Source: Setaria digitata (Eukaryota; Nematoda; Chromadorea; Rhabditida; Setariidae). From it: DNA of 64,000 nt. Positions within the stretch are counted from its first letter, which is position 1, and each line of letters opens with the position of its first letter. The position numbers and the translations under genes were made by a program. The stretch covers positions 23,640 to 87,639 of the forward strand of contig RCAB01000267.1 in the NCBI GenBank assembly GCA_003640385.1, in the 5' to 3' direction. Positions 26,001 through 36,428 of this stretch are shown here, piece after piece. The notes below the pieces were generated by a model. That model did no database searches, was not told where the DNA came from, and saw only the letters and a list, made by a program, of their open reading frames with translations.

Positions 26001-29000
26001 TCTTTGCTCAACATGTAAAGTTCCGAGTTTGCCTTCATCGAACGGTGATGTGACGTGGTAATTTTCCGTACAGGTTACCTGTAAGGTTGAGTAATTATAA
26101 TTTGCAACTAAGGAAGTGGGAAAAGTGTTCAGGTGCACTCAATCGTCCTACCTAATAACGAAAGCACCGAACTTAAACTTGAGGCTTTATCGGACTACGC
26201 TAGCATCGAATAAGATTGGATATAGTCAATTACTCAAAATAGAAGATAAGGGTAAAATTAGGAGTGAAATACTCGTGATTTTGACGTAGGCGTGAATCTC
26301 AGGCAAATGTAAGTGGAGCTGGGTCAATGCAATTGATCTAAAATATTGTGAGAAAGATATGAGCTTCTAGAGATTTTATTAACTCCCATTACTTTAATTT
26401 TCTTCCATTAAAACCATGTTCTAAAATGCAATGAAACATCAGTACTCTTCCAAACTATCTTTTATCACTAATTAGTAATTTGATAAAAAGTACAGGATTA
26501 TTCAACCATGATCAAATAGACAATAGCTCATTATAAATAGTTAAAATAAATAATAAATCAACCATAAAATTATAAATATAAATAATAATAAATAGACAAT
26601 AGTCAAATAGACATAAAAGGTTTCGTGTCAGATCGCACCGATATCCGCAGCAGGTCTCCAAAGTGAATAGCCTCTAGTAGAAAAAATTAAGGGAAGTCGG
26701 CAAATAGATTAGTGACTTCGAGATAAGGACTGACTCTAAGGACTGGCGGGTCGGACTGTAATGAAGTACAATCTGATCCATATAGTGTAACACATCTGCT
26801 AAAAAAATTAGCAAAAGTATATAAAGTTTTAAATATTAGACACAATTTACCTGTTGAAGGTTATAATTAGCAATCTGACGCTCACACGTTTGCTTTGTTT
26901 CCATTATTGGTACTGCTTGCATTTTCTGAATATTAAATGACAAAACAAAGCTTAATGAAAGAAGATTACTCTATTTTCTTTTTGAGATAATATAAATAAA
27001 CATTTCCGCTATTTTCTACTTTGAAACTTTCAAACCCAGATATTAGCTTTTCGATCTTGTGAGTACACTAGTAATTGAGAGTCTGCATTTTTTAAGTTAC
27101 TAATACAGGTACAGTGATCACTAAATCTGTTAGTTATATCTTGTCTACTTGTCATTTGAATGAATAAGATGACGAATATCCGAAATATTATTTCTGTGGA
27201 ACTAACCGCTTTCAGTCTGTACGGGATAGCTCGAACTCCAGTAACGTCATGTTCACGATAACATTCATTTAACTTCTTTGTTGTTTTCAAATTCAATACA
27301 TCGTTTGATTTTCTTTTTTCAATAACTACTGGACAATCGCCAGAGATATCGGTCTCTCTCGGTCCTTCTAATGGAGTCAACGATGTTCAATACTTATAAT
27401 TATCAACAAAACTTTAAATAGATGAAATGAAATCTCGAGAGTATGTTGAAGAAGTAGTGTCAAGTTCCAAAAAATAAAAACATTTTTGATTAAAATCACT
27501 TCCTACTTGGAACCCATAATAATCAGAGTGAAGACCAAAGCAAAAGTGCAAATGAAAAATGCAAATGAGTAATGTCAAACTTCAAAATACAATTTTCAAA
27601 GCAGAAAAAACATAGAAGAGAAAGACCTTCTCAATTCCTACCGTGTTTAATTTGAAATGCGGAGAGGATCGCCCGTTTAATATTCACGGCCCACGTGGGA
27701 TCATCTTCATGAGGGCAAACTGCTTTCACTTCTCCATCATCAAACGCAAACCGTAGTGATGATCTTTCCAGAATGTCACTCCAGTCACTTGCTACGTCCA
27801 TTCCTCTCAGTGACGTCCGTGTTAACTACAGTATCACGTTAACAACTTTCTCATAACGTAAAAAGATTATTGCTAATAATTAAAAAAATAAATTATCAGT
27901 CTAATGGCCGAGATGAAAAACAGTGCATATATTTTTTTTTAAGTTGGTTTGATGGAGAGAGAAATATCACGCTATCAACATTAACAGACTGCTTATTGCG
28001 ATAACTTATAGAAGTTGGAACAAATAAGTCCAAAAAATAAGTGGCAAAGATTTCTGACGAAAATACTAATCACTTTTCTGAAATTAAAAATGCAGAGTTA
28101 GCGGGTTGGTTTAAAATTTCCATCTATAAATTCAAAATATATATTAAAATTAGTAAACTTTTAAAGTATTAAAAATTACTTTGAGGGAGAATTCGCAAGG
28201 TGAATGAACGGATATATGCGCTTGCGCCGTCTGTGCCACGTCCGTATCACGTTCGTGGCCAATTTTCAGAATGGTTCGAGACGTTACATCAAATACGTAA
28301 CTTCGACCTACATCGTATTTTACTTCTGATGACACACCTAAAGTCATTGATTTTTCATAACACAGTTATTTGCTCACAAAAAGGAAATTTCCTGAAAATA
28401 ATTTATCCAATAATCTAATCAGTATTATACACTCACCTGTAATTAATCATCATATCAGTTAGGTGTACGGAAAAGTATTCATTCTACTCGCATTCAAAGT
28501 TTATGATTTATTACTTTTGTGAATCAATTCATATTTTTTATCTACTGTTCAAAAATCTTTTCATTGCAGTTTTTTATCTACTGTTCAAAAATCTTTTCAT
28601 GTGAGAAATTGAATTTAAAAAAAAAATTTGCTTTATCCTGCTTAATTTGAAGCAAAATTTTTTAAATTTTGTTTCCATCATTTTGCATAATTTACTAATT
28701 AAATCCTACAGAATCCAAAACAAGCTGCTATTGCCATCGTTGCTGATAATTAAGAAACTGTTACAAATGAAGTATGAAAATTATTAATATGCAATTATGT
28801 TATTCAAACATCGAATTACGCAAATAGAAAGACGCTTAGTAACGCAAATATTCTAAATGAATTTTACTCAGTTCATAGCAGTACTAGATGATATGTCATA
28901 TTTAATTGTTAGATACTGATGACTTACTTTTTGCACTGTATTGAAGTTTAAATTTCAAATTTACTTCACAACCAAAACGCCAAATTCAGACCTTTGTTTA

Positions 29001-29987
29001 TATAGGTTACAGTTTTAACAGAGAGCTTTTCATGTTGATTTCATTCATAAAATGATATTTTACAAAATTAATGAAATTTCCTTTATTGTTTTTACAATGC
29101 AATAATATGCACAATGATCAATTCAAAATCAAATAATGTTTGTTTACACAATTTATGCTTTTTATACAGTAAGCAGGAACCATCCATTTACTTATCAGTT
29201 TTTGACTCGAAGGTGAATAATGCATGACTGTATGAAAATTGTTCTTTCTTATCATTTATCAGTTACTATCACTTTGGTAAGGTTTGAGTTCAGCCATAAG
29301 TCATCGAAGATGTTTAAAAATTCCAAACAAAAACCTTTTTAACTTTGCAAATTAATTTGTTTTTTTTTTTAATGTAAGACTCTTTTAAAACGAATAGATT
29401 ATTGCAATTAAAATTTAATAGAAATGCTAATAGTAGAAATCATTTCTCACCGGCAACTTTCCCACAGTAAATATTATTTATACAAAATATTAAAAAGCCA
29501 TTATGCATGGAAACCAAAAAAAAATTTCGCTAGTGCCAAATTTTCTTATAATTTTTACAAGCTATTTGTTTTCTTTTTCTTTTAATTTTGGAAGAAAAAC
29601 ATAGAATTTTTACGATGATAAAACTACAGCAAACAGCTTACCTGTGCACACTTTGGCGCAAGCATCCGTTGGAACTGCTTGACGTTTATCATTTTGCGCA
29701 ACTAAAATAAAATAAATTCTAGGAACTATACCAAATGATGACTTTATTAATAGTATATAAGGAAGTGCTATGAGTTTTTTTCTCTTATTAATTGTAATAA
29801 TGATAAAAAGTAACAATAAAGCTATAATAACAATTAAAAATAACAATAATAATTGTACTAATAAATATAGTTAATAATAACGGCAAGAATATCAATAATT
29901 AATAGCTGAAAAATTATATGTCATAGTATTAATGCTACCTGTCCAAGTGATAACGGCTTGCAGAAGAAGCAACCATTCGGGACACAT
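5328..29987 (-). CDS. Apolipophorin/apoB-like large lipid transfer protein
   Basis: Secreted lipid-carrying apolipoprotein of the large lipid transfer protein superfamily (apolipophorin, apoB, vitellogenin). About 61 exons join into one frame of about 3,130 residues, close to the 3,300 usual for insect apolipophorin and about twice a nematode vitellogenin. The order is: signal peptide (MCPEWLLLLQAVITWT), N-terminal lipid-transfer module, long beta-rich body, helical segment, vWD domain, C8-like cysteines, Cys-rich segment, vWA-like tail and a Cys-rich end (HCLNCQC, ICRPCE). Exons are listed in the block entries. The chosen start gives the cleanest signal peptide; in-frame ATGs occur upstream as far as 30092. 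No consensus RxxR furin site was noticed near residue 700, where insect apolipophorin is cut; the nearest basic run is YSRRKN. Uncertain points are the junction near 19880-20023 and a GC-AG intron at 6848. An intron-rich vitellogenin-like protein is the main alternative. Confidence 0.9.
6219..6291. repeat. TTA/CTA trinucleotide repeats in lipid transfer gene intron
   Basis: Imperfect ATT and ACT repeats in the intron between exons 59 and 60 of the lipid transfer gene. On the plus strand this creates a spurious Ile- and Thr-rich frame. Confidence 0.8.
8168..9504 (-). other. Lipid transfer gene, exons 51-54: von Willebrand D domain
   Basis: Exons: 9504-9420, 9281-9076, 8812-8546, 8308-8168. 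The vWD fold is seen in DGDRFITFDGRVFAFHARCE, then RVRCNSEYDICEIVLPGRMH, GLLGVNDNEPSNDRD and LAEHWAISGAC. This order (FDG...C.Y.L...GLLG..dNEpsnD...W..sg.C) is that of vWD domains in vitellogenins and apolipophorins. The last exon also begins the C8-like part (NCQTYFQSSSSPLRSCFSQ). Confidence 0.92.
9571..11799 (-). other. Lipid transfer gene, exons 44-50: helical segment
   Basis: Exons: 11799-11645, 11543-11432, 11328-11182, 10857-10782, 10435-10260, 10050-9862, 9720-9571. About 340 residues rich in Glu, Lys, Leu and Ile, such as LVDEIENNYEIIKEAILTAY, QEIVSVMKSLSDLIDQL and RLPELERTIADIEVNRKRYG. They look amphipathic and helical, unlike the strands on either side, as in the helical segment before the vWD domain of apolipophorins. 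The small exon 10857-10782 was found by phase: it supplies the one-base carry-over (C|GTAACG donor) that the following exon needs. Confidence 0.82.
11888..20605 (-). other. Lipid transfer gene, exons 21-43: beta-rich lipid-binding body
   Basis: Exons: 20605-20437, 20217-20023, 19880 (or 19887)-19687, 19496-19356, 19272-19096, 18654-18557, 18044-17906, 17842-17687, 17405-17269, 17085-16926, 16785-16663, 16393-16235, 15918-15733, 15584-15402, 15295-15164, 14830-14714, 14461-14354, 14255-14119, 14003-13820, 13734-13514, 12886-12643, 12328-12134, 11953-11888. About 1,200 residues of alternating polar/hydrophobic strands and few motifs, typical of the amphipathic beta body of apoB and apolipophorin. 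Less certain joins: the exon 22/23 boundary, the exon 29 donor at 17268 (TG|GTTTCT, chosen by phase), and the exon 40 start at 13734 (ACTAG, chosen because the nearer AG breaks the frame). Confidence 0.8.
20850..29987 (-). other. Lipid transfer gene, exons 1-20: signal peptide and N-terminal lipid-transfer module
   Basis: Exons: 29987-29939, 29701-29642, 28337-28180, 27825-27642, 27367-27207, 26925-26851, 26078-25833, 25745-25481, 25341-25193, 25120-24929, 24541-24433, 24211-24048, 23619-23516, 23129-22913, 22790-22665, 22306-22142, 21987-21788, 21605-21470, 21375-21277, 21089-20850. About 1,030 residues. Family signatures are KYDVGRSYVFDV and HSPCEF near the start, DDPTWAVNIKRAILSAFQ, and TDISGDCPV. 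The alpha-helical repeats carry ALKSIGNIGYEKQ and VKLAAIDALRRKPC. VKLNFTVHLFGKS then VNILEIGTQAVGLEQ and ELFGPDGYI mark the start of the lipid-cavity beta-sheets. All junctions keep phase. Confidence 0.88.
28534..28600. repeat. 36-bp tandem duplication in intron 2 of lipid transfer gene
   Basis: A 31-nt identical segment (TTTTTTATCTACTGTTC... ending CTTTTCAT) occurs at 28534-28564 and 28570-28600, a period of 36 bp. It is in the 1.3 kb intron between exons 2 and 3. Confidence 0.85.
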
Positions 29988-30785
29988 TATCGTTTGATAA
30001 CTATCTTGGTGCTCCCGACAGGTATCCACAAGAGCAGTGATAACGACTGGCATTATTTCAGCACTATTTATTACGTTTAATATTACTGCCAAATATTATC
30101 AAAATGTTCAATCGGTTACTGATAATAGTATAGTCTATATTGTTCTCGAATTTCTCTTTTTTGATGGAATGGCGAAGACCGAACAAGACGGGAATAAGAC
30201 CATCAGAATCAAAAAATGATAACTAATTGCCATACCAAAAAAAGGTTTAGTTGAGTACATGAGAAGTAGACAGTTGTTCTCAAACGATTAACTTCTCAAC
30301 AACTAATCTGTTAAACGTGAATTTCACGTAACACTTCTGAAAATTCTGCAATTTATAAATTACGAACCACATATTTGCTGCAATTGCGTGGGTTCCAATC
30401 TGCAGACGTGTATCATGCTCAACAGTCATGTAAAGTTTCTCTCAAGATAAATATCGCAAAAAGAGGCTTATTTTATCTATTGACTCAAATGTTGTGTGAT
30501 CTCAGAACTTTCTGAACGAAGACATATACGTACCATACGTAACGTACGAGCAAGAATACATATATGCACGTGTGTGCAGGGTAGATGCTGGGAAAACGCT
30601 GGGACTAGTCTTTTTCATAGTGGCTTTTGATGTGGAAGGGGCGAGAGGGGGGTGGTTTTCAGTTTGTGCCAATTTTCTGTCGTAGTGTGCTTGGGCGTGG
30701 TTGCGTGAACGTGAAATGCGCAGCAGGTAGCTCGTAACGCTGGATTAGAGGTGGTAACAACTTTCGTTTGTAGTTTACTATTGAA
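29988..30785. promoter_or_regulatory. Divergent promoter region, lipid transfer gene and xrn-1
   Basis: About 800 bp between two divergent start codons. In-frame ATGs for the lipid transfer gene extend to 30092. The xrn-1 side is GC-richer, with G-rich sequence at about 30634-30655 and CGTA-rich palindromic bits at 30528-30550. An AG at 30772-30773 after CTTTCGTTTGT lies 12 nt before the xrn-1 ATG and may be a spliced-leader acceptor. No TATA box or named operator was identified. Confidence 0.45.
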
Positions 30786-33700
30786 ATGGGTGTGCCGAAA
30801 TTTTATCGATGGATTAGCGAGCGTTATCCGTGCCTAAGTGAAGTGATTCAAGATGAACAGGTCGGTTGATATGTTCAAGTTTAAACTTATGCTCTGCAAC
30901 TTATTATACAGCTGAAGAATTTTTGCATTGGCGTCAAGATAAGCGTGATGGAAACATGCAATAACCAGTTAAATGAGTTAGAAAGTGATCAGTAAATGGT
31001 AATTGTTGGCAAAAAGTTGGATCCATTTATTTTCCCTCTAGTATCACAGAACAGAGTTGGGGTGCTAAATTCTTTGTCTTGTTATTTTGTAATTGCGAGT
31101 CGTCAGTGTTACAAACAGTGCAGGAATTTCGGTAATTTCAGATTCCAGAATTCGATAATTTATATTTGGATATGAATGGTATAATCCATGGCTGTTCGCA
31201 TCCGGATGATGAGGATGTTTCGTTTCGAATTTCCGAGGAACAAATATTCCGTGACATTTTCAATTATATTGATGTGGGTAAAGTGGTGTTTTCTGTGAAA
31301 AAAAAAAGTCACCACATTAATATTCCTCATTTTATTTCCTTTACTTTCAGTTTCTTTTTGGTATAATTAAACCGAAAAAGCTATTTTTCTTAGCTGTCGA
31401 TGGTGTAGCACCACGTGCAAAAATGAATCAGCAAAGAGCGCGGCGTTTTATGTTGGTCTTTTTCTTTCCTATGCTTTTTACTGCCGTAGCTTCCCTTTGC
31501 ATGCTTGTTCTTGGTACGGAAGTTACTTTTATATTTCTCTACTTCAGCATTACATTATTAGGATATTATAAATTAAATGGTAATGCTGAGGGAGGTATAG
31601 TGAAGCAGAAAAAATGGATATGTTGTTAATCATTTAGGTCGGCAAAAAATACACGAGAAGCTTTAAAAAAAGCAAAGAAGAAGGGAATAGAGATTCCGAA
31701 TGAGAAGCCATTTGATTCGAATTGCATTACACCAGGTTTTCATAAAATCATACTATCTATCTGATTTGCTTTAACGCCTGGAGAATTTGCATTCCAAATT
31801 TGGTACTTTTAATCCAGCAACATATACTACTTTATTTTTTTTTTATTACATGTCCTGAAATTAAATCAATTAAATGTCAACCTTGTTTGTTAGCAAAAAA
31901 ACTGAAAAGACATCTGGGTTAGAGCACTTGACTGTAATAAAAATTGATCACTTGTAAATTCCAATGACATTAACATGTCACTGGTACATTGTCATTGTCC
32001 ACCATTGTAACATTGGTTCACTTAAGGTACTCACTTTATGGCTCGTCTCCATGAACATTTGCAATATTTTCTACAAATGAAGATTACAACTGACAGTTGC
32101 TGGCAAGGATTACGAATATATCTTTCGGGGCATAATGTTAGTTGTAGCTGATATACTTTTTATCACGGTTGTTTGACTGAACCAGAGATCTTGCAGTAAA
32201 GTAGTTGTTTTAATTCATGATCTTATTTTTTTTTTTCATTATCATTCTTAGATATTATGAACCTGATGTTTACTGAGCTCCTATATCATTTTCTCACCGA
32301 AAATCAAGTGAACTTTTTGCGTACGAAAATTCTTTGATTTGCAGTGCCCTGGAGAAGGTGAACATAAGATAATGGATTTTATACGAAGTGAAAGAAGTCG
32401 CTCTGATTACGATGCTAATACAAGACATTGCTTATATGGTCTTGATGCAGATTTGGTAGGTTCTTCTCATGTTTTTCATCGTACAAGGGTGATCAAGTAC
32501 AATGATTATAACATTAATCATATATGCAGATAATGCTGGGAATGTGTTCACATGAACCTCATTTTGCGTTATTACGAGAAGAAGTGAAATTCGGGCGGCC
32601 AAAAAATCGTAGTGGGAAACACAGGTCCAATTTCCTAACTTTGTATAAAAGAATTATAGCTATGAATAGGAATGGCTAATCAGAGTCAGTTTTACTTTGA
32701 AAAGATTTCCTGATTTTGCAATGACTGAAAATTTCTAGCTGTTATCTTTGAAAAATTTCCATCATTACGATGTTGGATATTTTTCGATCTTGGTCTGCTT
32801 GGAACTATTCAGATTTTGTTTAGCGGAAATTCAAATTTGGTGAGTAGGAGCCTAAAATTAAGACCAAATGATAAACACAAAATATTTTGCTTGAAATAAA
32901 ATACATTTCGCTCTTAAAAGCGTCTTTTATGTTTACTGTCACTAAAAGTTCAATGCATTTAGGAGTGGAGTCGAAGGAATAACATTTCATTTACTGCATC
33001 TTTCTCTGCTGCGAGAATATCTTTCATGGGAATTCCACTCATTAAAGGTAAAGTTTTTGTCTTTGGTTTTATATTTTTCAGTAAAATTTTTTTAAAGAAA
33101 TGTGCATATTTGAAAATATATGCTGGTTTTAAATTTCAGGAAAAACTGTCCTTCGATTATAATTTGGAATCAATTATTGATGATTGGGTGCTTATGGGTT
33201 TTCTTGTCGGCAACGATTTTATACCTCACCTACCTCATGTTCATATACATGAAGATGCTTTACCACTTCTTTATGCCACCTATAATGAAGTATTACCTCA
33301 ATTAGATGGTGAGAGAAGTCTTTACTAGTAATTTTTGGCGAAAATTATTAGGCAGGACGGCTGAAACAATTGATTAAACATGAAATTCTGTGGATCGCTG
33401 ATGTTCGATCTAATTTAATAACAGTTATGTTTATCTGGTGGACGAACTCTACGAAATGTATCCAAGTAGTTTTGTATTGATATTTTAGCAGTATTTGCAG
33501 GTTATATCAATGAAGCGGGTGTTTTAAACTTGAAACGTTTCGAAATTTTCCTGAAAAGTTTTGCGAAAAATGATAAGAAGAATTTTATCGAGCAGATGGA
33601 TGATGAAGCGTATCTCGCTTCGAAAAGGACAGCCATTCCTTGGCGGGGCATTACTTCTCAAAATGATGAAGAAAATTGTGTTTGTTTTACTTATTTTCAT

Positions 33701-36390
33701 AAAATTTAACTAGATCCCTCTTTGTTTTGTTCTACTATAGTTGATTTTTCTTTGCGGATATTTTAGCCATTATAGATACGTGAAAATTTTGTTAGCAATC
33801 CTTATCTAATTGTTAATTATTTTAGGATAAGGATTTGCGGTCGTTCGCTGTTTCTAAAATCGAAAATAATGAAATTACTGGAAATGACGCTCATAAAGGA
33901 GCATTTGACTCGGACAGTGATACTTCTGACAATTGCACAGATGATCCAAAAATTTTGACTGCTACTAAAGCATTATGTCGTAAGTTCCGCAACAAATAAA
34001 AATGGAAACTTTGATTACTTATGATTCGTTGTTTGACTGTTAACTCCAAAGATGGTTTTATCTAGATGGATATTTTGGCCTGAACAAAGATTCGGATGAC
34101 GACCTGCCGGATGTTTTGCTCGATAATGAAAGCTACGAAAATGACTGTAATGTAAGTTTAGTAGACGTTTTGATCGGTGCAAATCATACATGCTGTTTTA
34201 CAGTACTGATATTTTGCATCGGATTTCATCGATCCATCTTTAGTCGTTGTAGCACTGTTATGGTCCTACTGTTGTTTTATCGTTTTTCTTTCAGTTGTCT
34301 TGGAATTCCGTAGTCAGCCGAGCCTTCAGGAATCACAAACGTGATTATTATAATGATAAGATGATGTATAAAAACATAAGTAAGGAAGAACTTCGTGAAC
34401 AAGCAGAAGGATATATCCGTGCAATTCAGTGGAACTTACATTATTATTATCATGGATGTTGTAGTTGGAGCTGGTATCTTTCTTGGGGACTGCATTTTTC
34501 AAATGAACTGACTCTTATTTCGTCATTTCTCTCTTTTTTTTTTTTTTTTTTTTTTTTTTGTTTCTAGGTTTTATCCACACCATTATGCTCCGTACATATC
34601 GGATATTTCTGATTTCACCGAAATGGAAATGAATTTTGATTTGAATGAGCCATTCAAGCCGTTTGAGCAGTTGTTGGCTGTGCTGCCATCAGCTAGTGCC
34701 GATTGTTTGCCACCTCCTTATCAAGTAATACATTTATAACTGCTTCCATTATCCGAGGGCAGCTTTATCAGTTCATCTCTTTTGATTGATTGCAATCACA
34801 ATGGCTTAATTAGCAAATTGCGGTCATATTCTTTTCATAAAGGATCCAACACAATAGCCGGAAAATTTATTTTCACCTGGTGTGCATATATGTACAACCT
34901 AGGAACTGATGCTTGATCCGAAGAGTCCAATCATTGATTTTTATCCGGAAGAATTCGACACTGATTTGAATGGCAAGAAAAATGATTGGGAAGCTGTGGT
35001 TCTAATACCATTTATTAAGGAAGATCGTCTTTTACAAGCCATGGCTACGAAAAAGGCTTTGTTAAACGATGAAGTATATGTTTCTTCTGTTTCTTTTCCT
35101 ATTCTTTTAATTAAATATCTTGTAAACAATACTCAGTTACTTTGGATTCTTGATGAATTGGTTTTTAAAGGAACTCCAGAGAAATGTACATGGTCCACAT
35201 CTGCTCTTTAGTTATGATCCGTCATCACCACATATTCTGAAATCTACTTACCCTGGCATTTTTCCCGACATTCAGAAGTGCACCGCAAAGTGAGTGCTTC
35301 GTGTTGGTTTTGTTGATAGTCGATGTAAATTATTTTTTAGATTTTTTATTAATCTTGATGCTTTTTAGTTTCAGATCAGTTTTTTCTTTTTTCGTGAACA
35401 GATATCATTTAGGGTGGAAAAATTAGAAATGAACCAGTTCCGATTACCACGCAGTCATATAATACACGGTTTATTGCCTGGAGTGAAGTTGGATGTTGTG
35501 TTTCCCGGCTTCCCTACAATGAAACATATACCTCATATTGCTGAGCTTCATTTTGCGGATATCAAAGTATTCCAACAGCCATCTAAAAAACAATCGATGA
35601 TTCTTAAAATTGTAGACAGGCCAGAGTTTGGAAAGGTCAATTTTTTGATTTTCAATAATGAATCATCCGGTACTAAATTATTGGTTAGCAGAAGCTGAAC
35701 ATATTGAACTGTGCTGTAAGTATTACAAACACCTAGAACTTGCTTCAGAAATATGGAATAGATATACTCTAACAGTCCAATTTATGTGAAAACAGTAACT
35801 GCACGTCGGCTGAAGGGTAGCCTGAAAATATGCCTTGAAATAGCTGCATTCATTTTTGAGCATTAGTTTAGATGGTTGCAAATATTTGCCTCAAATATGA
35901 ATGAATGAAATACTGTGACTCGTTAAATATTGTGCAGTATTTTGCAGGATATGCTGGAAATAGCATTTGACTTGGTTGGAGCAGAAGTGCATGTGAATTG
36001 GCCTATGCTTCAGAAGGCTTTGGTGCAGGAACTGTGGACTTCTAATAAAAAGTTTATCTTCTCAAATTTATGTTGCCACTGAACCAGCTATAGCTTAATT
36101 AATAGCCAAGTTAAACGAATGATTTGATTTGGTGGATCTCTTACCAGAAACCTATATAACTGCAGCAGGATGCAGTCAAATTCAAATGACTGCCCAGAAG
36201 ATGTACCGTGGTGAATCAGCGTGCATTCGTGATGGTTTCGCAAATTTCTGGCTATGTTATAATGGGAAATAAACGCAGTTCTTTTCCAGATATAGCAAAA
36301 GCATTGACGAAGAAATTATTTGCAAGGACCTGTCAAAGGAAGAACAAGAAACATACAAAAGTTATACAGCTATAGCTCGAAGGAAGTGAG

Positions 36391-36428
<38 letters not shown>

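Noticed and set aside
35695..35947. Possible extra xrn-1 exon between 35635 and 35948
   Set aside because: The flanking exons join directly in phase 0 and give continuous XRN1 similarity, and no acceptor/donor pair is needed.
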